Source: Bacteroidales bacterium UBA5197 (GTDB lineage Bacteria > Bacteroidota > Bacteroidia > Bacteroidales > Lentimicrobiaceae). From it: a DNA stretch of 64,000 bases. Both the position numbers and the translations under genes were made by a program. The notes beneath the pieces are model-generated. The model had not been told where the DNA came from, searched no databases, and was given only the letters and a program-made list of their open reading frames with translations. This document shows positions 8,688 through 17,082 of the stretch, in pieces; position 1 is the first letter of the stretch; each line of letters starts with the position of its first letter. The stretch is taken from contig DHVX01000048.1 in the NCBI GenBank assembly GCA_002412885.1, positions 151,605-215,604 on the forward strand, read 5' to 3'.

Positions 8688-10647
8688 ACATCCTTTCAGG
8701 CACTTCTATTCCCAGCAATTGCATCCCGTTTTTAATAACCGTTGCTGTGAGGGAAGAAATTGCAAGGCGTAGCGCTTTTTTAGATTCGTTTTCTTCTTTC
8801 AGAATTGAAAGTTCGTGATAAAAAGTGTTGTAGTCGCGGGCAAGGTCATAGAGATATGATGCCATAATTGCAGGACTGTAATCAGCAGCAGCCTGCTTTA
8901 CCGTGGCAGGGAATTCGTAAAGCGAAATAATCAGATCAGACTCTTTTGAATGAAAGTCATTTACCTCAAAGTGATCAAACCTGATATTTTCAGCTTCTGC
9001 TTTGCGAAGCACCGATTTAATCCTGGCATAAGTGTATTGGATAAAAGGTCCGGTATTGCCGTTGAAGTCGATGCTGTCGGCAGGATTAAACAGCATATTC
9101 TTTCGGGGGTCAACTTTCAGAATAAAATACTTCAGCGCTCCAAGTCCCACAATGCGGTAGAGTTCCTGGGCTTCTTCCGAGTCAAAATCTTCAATTTTGC
9201 CAAGCTCTTCAGTCATGGCACGGGCTGTGGCTACCATTTCATCCATCAGATCATCGGCATCCACTACGGTTCCCTCACGCGATTTCATTTTACCTTCGGG
9301 CAATTCCACCATTCCATAAGAAAGATGGAAGATATGATCGGCCCAGGGTCTGCCGAGTTTTTGCAGAATGAGCTTAAGCACTTCGAAATGATAATTTTGC
9401 TCATTTCCAACAACATACACAAGGCTTTCAGGATCAAAATCATTCGCTCTCAGTTGAGCGGTACCCAGATCCTGGGTCATGTAAACCGACGTGCCATCGC
9501 TCCGCAAAAGTAGTTTTTCGTCGAGGCCGTCAGCGGTAAGGTCAATCCAAACAGAGCTGTCGTCTTTGCGGAATAAAACGCCCGATTTTAATCCTTCTTC
9601 AACAATTTCTTTTCCGAACAGATAAGTCTGTGATTCATGGTAAATCTTATCGAAATCGACTCCAAGTCGCTTGTAAGTAACATCAAAACCGGCATACACC
9701 CATTCATTCATCATATTCCATAGCTGAAGGGTTTCGGGGTCGCGGGCTTCCCATTTCAGCAGCATGGCTCGAGCCTGTTGCAACAAAGGAGAAGTCTTAA
9801 GAAAGTGTTCTTTTAATATTCCATCTATTTTCCATTCACGTGTTGACTCATAATTATTAAATGTATTCTCAGCACTTTTCTGTAACTCATTTTTTTCGTA
9901 GTCATTTAGACCATCTGATCCTGGAATATTAAAAGATAGCATTTCTTGATCATCACTCAAAGAATGCTTTTCATGATTTAATATGGTTTCCTTAATTCTA
10001 TCATTAGTTTCTTTTACTAAATCAGAAGAGAACTTTACATAATAATCACCCACCAGCTTGTCACCTTTTTTTCCAGACGATTGCGGCGTTTCATTTACTC
10101 CCGAAAGTTTCCAGGCCAGCATTGATTTGCAGATATGAATTCCACGATCGTTGACAAGATTAACTTTGGCTACGTTTTTTCCGCTGGCTTTTAGTATCTG
10201 AGAAACTGAATAACCCAAAAGGTTGTTTCTGACGTGACCAAGGTGCAGCGGTTTATTGGTGTTTGGCGAACTGTATTCAACCACCACCGGTTTCCCTGAG
10301 GTCTGATTATCAACACCAAAAGACTGTGCGGAATAAGTGTCTTTAACAAATCCTTCCCAGAAACTTTTTACAATTCTAACATTCAAATAGCCTTTTACCA
10401 CACCAAAACTCTCGGCTTCGGGCATCAAACGGAGCAACTCCTCGCCGAGCAAACGAGCAGTTTCTTCGGGTGATTTACGCGAGACTTTCAGCAAAGGAAA
10501 CACCACCAGCGAAAAATCGCCCTGATTGCGGAAAGATGGAATGGTGCGCTGAACTGCCAGTTGAGAAGCAGGAACCGAAACACCGAACAGGTTCTGAACG
10601 GCTTCAATGGCTTTGGAAGAGATAAGCTGAACAATCATAAAAGTCAT
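8686..10647 (-). CDS. argS: Arginyl-tRNA synthetase with an internal insertion
   Basis: A 653-residue class I synthetase that attaches Arg to tRNA-Arg in the cytosol. The N-terminal Add-1 domain is followed by SSPNTNKPLHLGH (126-138, the HIGH motif), the KMSKS-loop equivalent KMKSREG (453-459), and a C-terminal DALR anticodon-binding domain ending near LLGIEVPERM. Relatives in Bacteroidota are usually near 590-600 residues. The excess lies between GDYYVKF (200-206) and QARAML (about 291), where only some 35 residues are expected. That stretch (about bases 9795-10029 in part) is hydrophilic, rich in Asn, Lys, Glu and Ser, and AT-rich relative to the rest of the gene. The reading frame is intact, so the gene is probably functional. 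The start ATG at 10645-10647 may be replaced by one three codons later. Confidence 0.95.
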   Translation of the reverse strand: MTFMIVQLISSKAIEAVQNLFGVSVPASQLAVQRTIPSFRNQGDFSLVVFPLLKVSRKSPEETARLLGEELLRLMPEAESFGVVKGYLNVRIVKSFWEGFVKDTYSAQSFGVDNQTSGKPVVVEYSSPNTNKPLHLGHVRNNLLGYSVSQILKASGKNVAKVNLVNDRGIHICKSMLAWKLSGVNETPQSSGKKGDKLVGDYYVKFSSDLVKETNDRIKETILNHEKHSLSDDQEMLSFNIPGSDGLNDYEKNELQKSAENTFNNYESTREWKIDGILKEHFLKTSPLLQQARAMLLKWEARDPETLQLWNMMNEWVYAGFDVTYKRLGVDFDKIYHESQTYLFGKEIVEEGLKSGVLFRKDDSSVWIDLTADGLDEKLLLRSDGTSVYMTQDLGTAQLRANDFDPESLVYVVGNEQNYHFEVLKLILQKLGRPWADHIFHLSYGMVELPEGKMKSREGTVVDADDLMDEMVATARAMTEELGKIEDFDSEEAQELYRIVGLGALKYFILKVDPRKNMLFNPADSIDFNGNTGPFIQYTYARIKSVLRKAEAENIRFDHFEVNDFHSKESDLIISLYEFPATVKQAAADYSPAIMASYLYDLARDYNTFYHELSILKEENESKKALRLAISSLTATVIKNGMQLLGIEVPERM

Positions 10648-10664
10648 GAATAATTTAGGAAGTG

Positions 10665-10672
10665 CAAAAGTA
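10665..10672 (-). promoter_or_regulatory. Bacteroidota -7 box upstream of argS
   Basis: The minus strand reads TACTTTTG, matching TAnnTTTG, 17 bases before the argS start. Confidence 0.4.
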
Positions 10673-10794
10673 GGTTATTTTTATTCAATAAAGATTGCAG
10701 TATAATTTACTGTAAATCAATATCATGGAAATTAATTTTGAGATAACTCCAAGGTTATCAACAGGTTTGTGATAAAAAAAAATCTCTGTGAATA

Positions 10795-10823
10795 TTGCGG
10801 ATAATCTTAAACCATTATATTTG
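10795..10823 (+). promoter_or_regulatory. Bacteroidota-type promoter for the cPGS-like gene
   Basis: A -33 TTG at 10795-10797 and a -7 box TATATTTG at 10816-10823 are separated by 18 bases. Transcription would start near 10830, leaving about 125 nt of untranslated leader. Confidence 0.55.
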
Positions 10824-10865
10824 CAACGGTTTTTTTGCGGCAGGTTGCCGGTAAAGGTTCTTAAA

Positions 10866-10881
10866 GCAGACGCCAGTCTGC
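10866..10881 (+). other. Small hairpin in the leader of the cPGS-like gene
   Basis: GCAGAC and GTCTGC pair around a four-base loop, followed directly by the GC-rich palindrome CCCGGGCCCG. Function unknown; no known riboswitch consensus was recognised. Confidence 0.4.
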
Positions 10882-10956
10882 CCGGGCCCGTAAAAGAGCT
10901 GAAATACGCTAAACAAGCAAAGTTTCACTCAATTAACAATACAAAAACCATTACCA

Positions 10957-12300
10957 ATGAAAAAAAATGTAATTATCATCGGAGCCGCCGGAAGGGACTT
11001 CCACAATTTTAACACTTACTTCCGCGGAAACGCCAACTACAATGTAGTCGCTTTCACAGCAGCACAAATTCCTGATATCGATGGTCGTAAATACCCGAAA
11101 GAACTGGCCGGAGAAGATCTTTATCCAGCAGGCATTCCAATTTTTGCGGAAGAAGATCTTCCAAAGCTGATCAAAGAGCTGAAGGTTGACGATTGCGTAT
11201 TTTCGTACAGCGATGTCCCTTATCCTAGAGTTATGAATGTTAGCGCCATAGTAAATACTGCAGGCGCTAATTTTTTGTTACTCGGCCCCAGAGACACCAT
11301 GGTTGCCAGCACCAAGCCGGTAATTGCCGTTGGAGCTACCCGCACTGGTTGTGGCAAAAGCCAGACCAGCCGCCGCATTATTGAGATTCTGATGGAAAAA
11401 GGACTGAAAGTTGTTGCTGTTCGTCACCCAATGCCTTATGGCGATCTGAATGCACAGAAAGTACAGCGTTTTGCTACTGTTCAGGATTTGAAAAAACACG
11501 AATGCACCATTGAAGAAATGGAAGAATACGAACCACATGTAGTACGTGGAAACGTTATTTATGCCGGTGTTGATTATGAAGCCATTCTCCGCGCTGCTGA
11601 AGTTGATCCTGATGGATGCGATGTTATTCTGTGGGATGGTGGAAACAATGACTTCCCGTTTTACAAACCCGACCTTATGATTGGCGTTGCCGATCCACTC
11701 CGTCCGGGTGCTGAAATCAGCTATTACCCTGGTGAAGTTGTTGCCCGCATGTCAGACGTTATCGTTATCAATAAAATTGACTCAGCCAGCCTTGAGAACA
11801 TCAATGCTGTACGTGCCAATCTTGCCAGGATCAATCCAACAGCAATTATTGTTGATGGAGCATCGCCACTAACCGTTGACAAACCTGAGCTGATCCGCGG
11901 CAAACGCGTATTGGTTGTTGAAGACGGACCAACCCTTACCCATGGTGAAATGAAAATCGGCGCCGGTGTTGTTGCAGCATTGAAATTTGGTGCAGCTGAA
12001 CTGGTTGATCCACGTCCTTACACTGTTGGCAAACTCAGCGAAACTTTCCGCATTTATCCAAACATCGGCACATTGTTGCCGGCAATGGGTTATGGTGATG
12101 AGCAGGTGCGCGATCTTGAAAAATCTATTGAGAATACACCTTGCGACGCAGTGGTTATTGCTACCCCTATCGATCTGAGCAGGATCGTTAAGATTAACAA
12201 GCCTGTTGTTAAGGTTGGATACGATCTTCAGGAGATCGGAACACCCAATCTTACTGGTATTCTCGATGAATTTGTTAAAAAACATAATCTGGTTAAGTAA
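10957..12300 (+). CDS. Cyclic 2,3-diphosphoglycerate synthetase-like P-loop protein
   Basis: A 447-residue cytosolic protein. It starts with a Rossmann-like strand and loop (VIIIGAAGRDFHNF) and carries a Walker A motif GATRTGCGKSQTSR near residues 128-141. The blocks VVAVRHPMPYGDL and DVILWDGGNNDFPF (Walker B-like) and a G-domain-like VINKID follow. This pattern is that of the archaeal cyclic 2,3-diphosphoglycerate synthetase family, whose bacterial members are usually annotated only as GTPases. Whether it makes cyclic diphosphoglycerate here is unknown. It has its own promoter and terminator and stands as a single gene ahead of pyrB. Confidence 0.8.
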   Translation: MKKNVIIIGAAGRDFHNFNTYFRGNANYNVVAFTAAQIPDIDGRKYPKELAGEDLYPAGIPIFAEEDLPKLIKELKVDDCVFSYSDVPYPRVMNVSAIVNTAGANFLLLGPRDTMVASTKPVIAVGATRTGCGKSQTSRRIIEILMEKGLKVVAVRHPMPYGDLNAQKVQRFATVQDLKKHECTIEEMEEYEPHVVRGNVIYAGVDYEAILRAAEVDPDGCDVILWDGGNNDFPFYKPDLMIGVADPLRPGAEISYYPGEVVARMSDVIVINKIDSASLENINAVRANLARINPTAIIVDGASPLTVDKPELIRGKRVLVVEDGPTLTHGEMKIGAGVVAALKFGAAELVDPRPYTVGKLSETFRIYPNIGTLLPAMGYGDEQVRDLEKSIENTPCDAVVIATPIDLSRIVKINKPVVKVGYDLQEIGTPNLTGILDEFVKKHNLVK

Positions 12301-12304
12301 TTTG

Positions 12305-12331
12305 AAGCCCCGTTTATCGGGGCTTTTTTTT
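12305..12331 (+). terminator. Rho-independent terminator after the cPGS-like gene
   Basis: AAGCCCCG and CGGGGCTT form a perfect 8-bp stem with loop TTTAT followed by a T-run, 4 bases after the stop. Confidence 0.92.
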
Positions 12332-12372
12332 ACCAGTTATTAACAAAACAGCCTTTAAAATTGAGGGTTAAT

Positions 12373-12380
12373 TATTTTTG
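12373..12380 (+). promoter_or_regulatory. Bacteroidota -7 box upstream of pyrBI
   Basis: TATTTTTG matches TAnnTTTG, 31 bases before the pyrB ATG. No clear -33 element and no attenuator-like leader peptide with a U-rich terminator were found, unlike the enterobacterial pyrBI leader. Confidence 0.4.
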
Positions 12381-12411
12381 TAAAACGTAAACCAAAATCC
12401 GACACGAAAAC

Positions 12412-13320
12412 ATGAAAAACCGGAGCTTAGTATCCATCACCGATTACAGCAAGGCAGAAGTCATCAGAATTCTTGACCTTGCGGAAGAATTTGAGAAACG
12501 ACCAACACAAAAAATCCTTGAAGATTTTGTGGTTGCCACTTTATTTTTTGAACCTTCAACACGTACACGGTTGAGTTTTGAGAGCGCAGCATCGCGTTTG
12601 GGCGCTAAGGTTATAGGATTTTCAGATGCATCAAATTCGAGTGTTTCAAAAGGCGAATCACTTAAAGATACCATCCTTACCGTTGCAAATTACAGCGATA
12701 TAATCGTAATGCGACATCCCCGCGAAGGAAGTGCACGTTTTGCAAGTGAGGTTTCAGGAGTTCCAATCATTAATGCCGGCGACGGTGGAAATCAACACCC
12801 GACACAATGTTTGCTCGACTTATATTCAATCAGAAAAACACAGGGAAAACTCGACGGACTGAACGTAGCCTTCGTAGGTGACCTTAAATACGGACGAACT
12901 GTGCACTCGAACGTAATGGCCATGTGTAACTTCAACACAACGTTTCATCTGGTATCGCCATTTGAACTGAAGCTGCCGAGTTATGTAAAAATGCACATCA
13001 AAAACAACAACCTTGAGTACCATCAATACACCGAACTGGCTGATGTGATGAAAGTTGCTGATATCATTTACATGACCCGCATTCAAAAGGAAAGATTTTC
13101 GGATCCGATTGAATATGAAAAGGTTAAAAACGCTTACATCCTCACAGCCAGTATGCTTGAAGGCTGCAAGGAAAATATGCGCGTACTTCATCCCCTGCCA
13201 AGGGTAAACGAAATAACCGAAGACGTTGACTCAACCCCTCAGGCCTACTATTTTCAGCAGGCACTCAACGGCGTGTATGTCCGCCAGGCTTTGCTTGCCA
13301 CAATTTTGGGAGTGAAATAA
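12412..13320 (+). CDS. pyrB: Aspartate carbamoyltransferase catalytic chain
   Basis: A 302-residue enzyme that joins carbamoyl phosphate and aspartate to form N-carbamoyl-aspartate, the committed step of pyrimidine synthesis. FFEPSTRTRLSFESA (residues 45-59) is the carbamoyl-phosphate signature, and HPTQCLLDLY and HPLPRVNEI (aspartate-binding) follow in the expected order. Length is normal. The regulatory chain gene pyrI starts 27 bp downstream, so the two form an operon encoding the c6r6-type holoenzyme. Confidence 0.97.
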   Translation: MKNRSLVSITDYSKAEVIRILDLAEEFEKRPTQKILEDFVVATLFFEPSTRTRLSFESAASRLGAKVIGFSDASNSSVSKGESLKDTILTVANYSDIIVMRHPREGSARFASEVSGVPIINAGDGGNQHPTQCLLDLYSIRKTQGKLDGLNVAFVGDLKYGRTVHSNVMAMCNFNTTFHLVSPFELKLPSYVKMHIKNNNLEYHQYTELADVMKVADIIYMTRIQKERFSDPIEYEKVKNAYILTASMLEGCKENMRVLHPLPRVNEITEDVDSTPQAYYFQQALNGVYVRQALLATILGVK

Positions 13321-13347
13321 TTCATCATTAAAAAGAGCTGAACAAAA

Positions 13348-13815
13348 ATGGAAAACGAAAATATAAGAAAAGAGCTGGTCGTTTCAGCCATTGAGAACGG
13401 AACGGTAATCGACCATATTCCCGCCGGTGTTGTTTTCAGGGTTGTACGTATCCTGAACCTTGAAGCCATCGGCACTCAGGTAACCGTTGGTTTTAACCTC
13501 GAAAGCCGGAAGTATGGCAAAAAAGGTATCATAAAAGTGAGTGGAAAATTTTTCAAGAGAGACCAAATCGACAAAATTGCACTGGTAGCGCCAACTGCAA
13601 CACTCATAATTATTAAGAATTATGAAGTAACTGAAAAGCGTCAGGTTGTAATTCCCGATGAAATTCACAAACTTGTAAAGTGTGTCAACCCGAATTGCAT
13701 CACCAACAATCAGAATGTAGCCACACGGTTTCTCGTCATCGACAAGGAAGACCTGAAACTGCAATGCCATTACTGTGAGAAGATCACCGCTAAAAACAAT
13801 ATTGATATTCTCTGA
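13348..13815 (+). CDS. pyrI: Aspartate carbamoyltransferase regulatory chain
   Basis: A 155-residue allosteric partner of PyrB. The N-terminal nucleotide-binding domain includes LVVSAIENGTVIDHIPAG. The C-terminal zinc ribbon carries four cysteines, C112 and C117 (CVNPNC) and C140 and C143 (CHYC), with the spacing known for PyrI. It binds ATP, CTP and UTP to tune PyrB. It lies 27 bp after pyrB and is followed by a terminator, so the operon ends here. Confidence 0.97.
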   Translation: MENENIRKELVVSAIENGTVIDHIPAGVVFRVVRILNLEAIGTQVTVGFNLESRKYGKKGIIKVSGKFFKRDQIDKIALVAPTATLIIIKNYEVTEKRQVVIPDEIHKLVKCVNPNCITNNQNVATRFLVIDKEDLKLQCHYCEKITAKNNIDIL

Positions 13816-13832
13816 TTCACGGATAAGCGTTT

Positions 13833-13873
13833 GCCCCGCTTTCCGGAAAAACACCGGAATGGCGGGGTTTTTA
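13833..13873 (+). terminator. Rho-independent terminator after pyrBI
   Basis: GCCCCGC and GCGGGG with the inner pair TTCCGG / CCGGAA form an interrupted stem, followed by TTTTTA. It lies 17 bases after the pyrI stop. Confidence 0.85.
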
Positions 13874-13920
13874 TTTACATTACAAGCACTTTTTCAGGTG
13901 CTTATTAAACTCACCCGATT

Positions 13921-15177
13921 ATGCAATTAAAAATAAAACTCTCACTTGTAATATCTGCAGTTCTGCTGATAGCCATTGTTGCAAATGCCCAGCAACCTGC
14001 CGGCAATTCAGGGAAGTTCATTACATATGAGCCCGGCTATTACCACAACACCATATTGAAAGGCGTAGAGCAGTTCAACAGTCAGCAGGAAAAGCCCAAA
14101 TCAGCACCAACATTCAAGCTGAACCCAGAGGGAATTTCAATTCCTGACAACAAGGAAACCTTTACCAGATTATGGCATTTATCGCCGGTATCGCAGGGAA
14201 ATACCAATACCTGCTGGAGTTATTGCGCTATCTCGATGCTTGAGTCTGAGGTGTATCGTCTGACCCGTCAGGAGATAAAACTCTCAGAAATGTTTATTGC
14301 ATATCATGAATATATTGAGCGCGCTGAACTTTACGTAAAAACACGCGGCAATATTTACATTGGTGAAGGTTCAGAGATGAATGCCGTTATCAAAAACATG
14401 AAAAAGTATGGAATACTCCCATATTCGGCTTACAGCGGATTGAAATCCGGACAGGAATTTCATTCGCACGATAAAATGTTTGACGAGATCAAAGCATACC
14501 TCGAAAGTGTTAAAGCCCGGAATGCATGGGATGAAGCCGCAACAGTTTCAACCGTTAAAAGCATTCTGCACCATTATATTGGCACACCGCCTTCAACGGT
14601 GAAGCTGAATGGCCGGGAATATACACCACAACAATACCTGAAAGAAATCGCCAGAATTAATCCTGACGATTACATTGATGTGCTCAGTATAATGCAACAG
14701 CCTTACTGGCAACAGGTTGAGTTTGAAGTGCCTGACAATTGGTGGCACGACAAGAGTTATTATAACATTCCGCTTGAAGATTATATGAAAATTCTGAAAA
14801 AAGCGTTGAAAAGCGGATTTACGGTTGCTCTGGCAGGAGATGTCTCAGAAGCCGGTTTTCTGGCCAGAGAAGTCAATGCTGCCTTGATTCCATCTTTTGA
14901 TATTCCATCAGCATACATCGATGAAAATGCCCGTCAGTTCCGTTTCAGCAACGGCACCACCACCGATGATCATGGCATGCATGTGGTTGGTTATAAGGAA
15001 ATGGATGGAGTAACCTGGTTTCTGTTAAAAGATTCAGGTGCAGGTTCCAGAACTGGTGGCGTTGAAAAAAATAAAAACTTTGGTTACTATTTCTTTCATG
15101 AAGATTATGTAAAACTCAAAATGATGACGTTTCTTGTGCATAAGGATGCGATGAAGGATTTGATGATGAAGTTTTGA
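13921..15177 (+). CDS. Secreted C1-family (aminopeptidase C / bleomycin-hydrolase-like) cysteine peptidase
   Basis: A 418-residue protein with a signal peptide ending near residue 23 (IVANAQQ), so it is exported, probably to the periplasm. The catalytic Cys is C98 in SQGNTNTCWSY and the His is H354 in DDHGMHVVGY, as in the PepC/BLMH branch of papain-like peptidases. The third position, usually Asn in an NSWG motif, reads KDSGAGS, placing Asp (D371) there. I cannot tell if this weakens activity; related Bacteroidota proteins may share it. Classical PepC enzymes are cytosolic, so the signal peptide is a notable difference. Confidence 0.85.
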   Translation: MQLKIKLSLVISAVLLIAIVANAQQPAGNSGKFITYEPGYYHNTILKGVEQFNSQQEKPKSAPTFKLNPEGISIPDNKETFTRLWHLSPVSQGNTNTCWSYCAISMLESEVYRLTRQEIKLSEMFIAYHEYIERAELYVKTRGNIYIGEGSEMNAVIKNMKKYGILPYSAYSGLKSGQEFHSHDKMFDEIKAYLESVKARNAWDEAATVSTVKSILHHYIGTPPSTVKLNGREYTPQQYLKEIARINPDDYIDVLSIMQQPYWQQVEFEVPDNWWHDKSYYNIPLEDYMKILKKALKSGFTVALAGDVSEAGFLAREVNAALIPSFDIPSAYIDENARQFRFSNGTTTDDHGMHVVGYKEMDGVTWFLLKDSGAGSRTGGVEKNKNFGYYFFHEDYVKLKMMTFLVHKDAMKDLMMKF

Positions 15178-15353
15178 AGGAAGTGGGTTTTGTAGAGGCT
15201 GGATTGAGATAGCTATTGGAGCGAAGGTCGGAGGTAAGATGTATGATATAAGAGGATGTCGAATATCGGATGTCGGAATTAAAAAAGTAAGGTGTTGGAT
15301 ATCTGCAACCTGCATAAGATTTCAGAAATTGGGAATTAGAAATTTTACTAGAA

Positions 15354-15386
15354 GACCTAACAAGTTGGAAGAAAACTTGTTAGGTC
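15354..15386. repeat. Dispersed perfect hairpin, copy 2 (copy 1 at 8604-8636)
   Basis: The stem GACCTAACAAGTT / AACTTGTTAGGTC is identical to copy 1, and the flanking GAA before it and AA after it are also shared. It sits between the 3' ends of the C1 peptidase and NnrD/E genes. Confidence 0.85.
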
Positions 15387-15476
15387 AATCCGAAATATAT
15401 TGAAAGTTAAAAACCTGCCTGTCTGGATCAGCCTTATAATTGAAATAGTTAAGTTGGGATCAGTCAAGCAGGTTGG

Positions 15477-15502
15477 AAATTAGAAATTAGAAATTAGAAA
15501 TT
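15477..15502. repeat. Heptanucleotide array (AAATTAG type) near the nnrD/E stop
   Basis: Three to four tandem 7-base units end 3 bases before the stop codon of the neighbouring gene (15506-15508), mirroring the arrangement at argS. Confidence 0.75.
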
Positions 15503-15505
15503 GAT

Positions 15506-17023
15506 TCAATACAACTTCCTGAAAGCCTTCCCAAGATTATCAACCAAATCACTGGCCAGCATAGCTTCGTAACCATGTTTTTCTGCTGCTATGTCGCCGG
15601 CTTTGCCATGCAGCCACATACCAAGTATGCATGCATCTCGTGCCGGATAACCTGACGATAAAAGCCCCAGAATTATCCCTGTTAGCACATCACCGCTTCC
15701 ACCGGTTGCCATTCCAGGATTACCGGTTGAATTGAAATACAGTCTACCGTCAGGTGTAGCCAATGCGGAATATGCTCCTTTAAGAATTACATAAAGTTTG
15801 AATCTGATCGCAAATGCACGCAACATTTCCAACCTGTCAAACTGATTTGCGGTTGGTCCGGTAAGTCTTTCAAATTCTTTGGGGTGGGGAGTTAGAATAC
15901 TTCCGGCAGGCAGAAAAGACAACCATGTTTTATTTTCAGAAATAATATTCAGTGCATCTGCATCCAAAACCAGGGGAACTGAAGTCTGCTGAATAAGAAG
16001 CTTAAGTGCTGCCTGAGTTTCGGAAGCCATACCCAGTCCTGGTCCGACTCCAATCGCATTATAGGCATCAAGTACCGGAAGGGTGCTAAAACAAACATCC
16101 TCAGGATCAATACTTATCATAGCTTCAACCACAGAAGTCTGCATTACCAGAAATCCATCGCCCGGCACATGTGTGGTGAGTAAACCTGCCCCGGACCTCA
16201 AACAGGCTCTTGAAGCCATAACCGCAGCTCCAAAATAACCGGTGCTGCCTGCAATTAAAAGTGCGTGACCAAAATTGCCCTTGTGTGCAAATTTTGCACG
16301 TTTTCTGTGAAGGTTTATGCAATCCTCCTTTTCGATAAATAAATCTTTACAATCAACCTTATCAATAAATTCAGGATGCAGTCCAATGTCAAGCAATACC
16401 CATTCACCAACATAAACCTCATTTTCAGGGATAAGAAAAGCCTTTTTCGGGAACTGAAACGACAAGGTATAATCGGCTTTTACGATTATAGAATTTCGCG
16501 GATCAACGGGAGAGTCTGAATATAAACCTGTGGGCATATCAATGGATAAAACCATTGCGCCGTTTTTGTTGATTTGATCCGCAACCCGGGCAAGTAATCC
16601 CGACAAAGGACGACTGATTCCGGAGCCCAGCATGGCGTCAATTATAAGATCACTTTCTTCAATTCCAATTTCTGTATCCTGCTCGTAAATGTCAGTAATA
16701 ATAAGTCCGGGCAGATCGGCCAGACGGTTAAAATTCACTTCAAAATCCTCGGTTGAATCCTGGCTGAATCTGATCACAAACACCTCAACTTCAAAACCAC
16801 TGTGGTGCAACATCCGGGAAATGGCCAGTCCATCTCCGCCATTGTTTCCTGTTCCGCAAATGACTTTAATTTTCTGATATGTTCCGGTCATATCCTTTAT
16901 CCACCGGAAACACGTGGAAGCTGCCCTCTCCATCAGATCGACAGAGCTTATCGGCTCATGATCAATGGTATAAGCATCGGCTTCTCTGATTTTATCTACC
17001 GGAAGAATCTTTAAAGCGCACAT
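15506..17023 (-). CDS. nnr: Bifunctional NAD(P)H-hydrate epimerase / ADP-dependent dehydratase
   Basis: A 505-residue fusion that repairs damaged NADHX and NADPHX. The N-terminal YjeF_N epimerase domain shows CGTGNNGGDGLAISRML near residues 59-75. The C-terminal ribokinase-like dehydratase domain shows LTPHPKEFERLTG and GTGGSGDVLTGI, which binds the ADP phosphates. Length and domain order match bacterial NnrD/NnrE fusions. It lies downstream of the cyclase-like gene on the same strand with a gap of about 60 bp, so co-transcription is possible. Confidence 0.95.
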   Translation of the reverse strand: MCALKILPVDKIREADAYTIDHEPISSVDLMERAASTCFRWIKDMTGTYQKIKVICGTGNNGGDGLAISRMLHHSGFEVEVFVIRFSQDSTEDFEVNFNRLADLPGLIITDIYEQDTEIGIEESDLIIDAMLGSGISRPLSGLLARVADQINKNGAMVLSIDMPTGLYSDSPVDPRNSIIVKADYTLSFQFPKKAFLIPENEVYVGEWVLLDIGLHPEFIDKVDCKDLFIEKEDCINLHRKRAKFAHKGNFGHALLIAGSTGYFGAAVMASRACLRSGAGLLTTHVPGDGFLVMQTSVVEAMISIDPEDVCFSTLPVLDAYNAIGVGPGLGMASETQAALKLLIQQTSVPLVLDADALNIISENKTWLSFLPAGSILTPHPKEFERLTGPTANQFDRLEMLRAFAIRFKLYVILKGAYSALATPDGRLYFNSTGNPGMATGGSGDVLTGIILGLLSSGYPARDACILGMWLHGKAGDIAAEKHGYEAMLASDLVDNLGKAFRKLY

Positions 17024-17082
17024 AACAAATGTTTTATTTGAGGTTAACAGGCCGATTCCATGAAATTAAGCCTGAAAAATAA

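Larger units (their letters stand above)
10648..10956. other. Intergenic region between divergent argS and the cPGS-like gene
   Basis: It holds a promoter for each gene and a leader of about 125 nt for the downstream gene. A short open frame in this leader shows no protein-like character. Confidence 0.5.
15178..15505. other. Intergenic region between converging genes, repeat-rich
   Basis: The gap holds a TCGGATG-type heptamer stretch at 15255-15280, a copy of the 13-bp-stem hairpin, an imperfect inverted repeat (AACCTGCCTG near 15411 with CAAGCAGGTT near 15466) and an ATTAGAA array. No gene was recognised. Confidence 0.6.

Noticed and set aside
8950..9513. Open frame of 187 codons on the plus strand
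   Set aside because: It lies wholly antisense to argS, whose motifs are clear, and its product has no protein-like features beyond the mirror of that gene.
10788..11012. Short open frame in the cPGS-like leader
   Set aside because: It overlaps the start of the real gene out of frame and spans the promoter's expected start site.
11869..12285. Minus-strand open frame inside the cPGS-like gene
   Set aside because: Fully overlapped by the well-supported P-loop gene; composition is that of an antisense frame.
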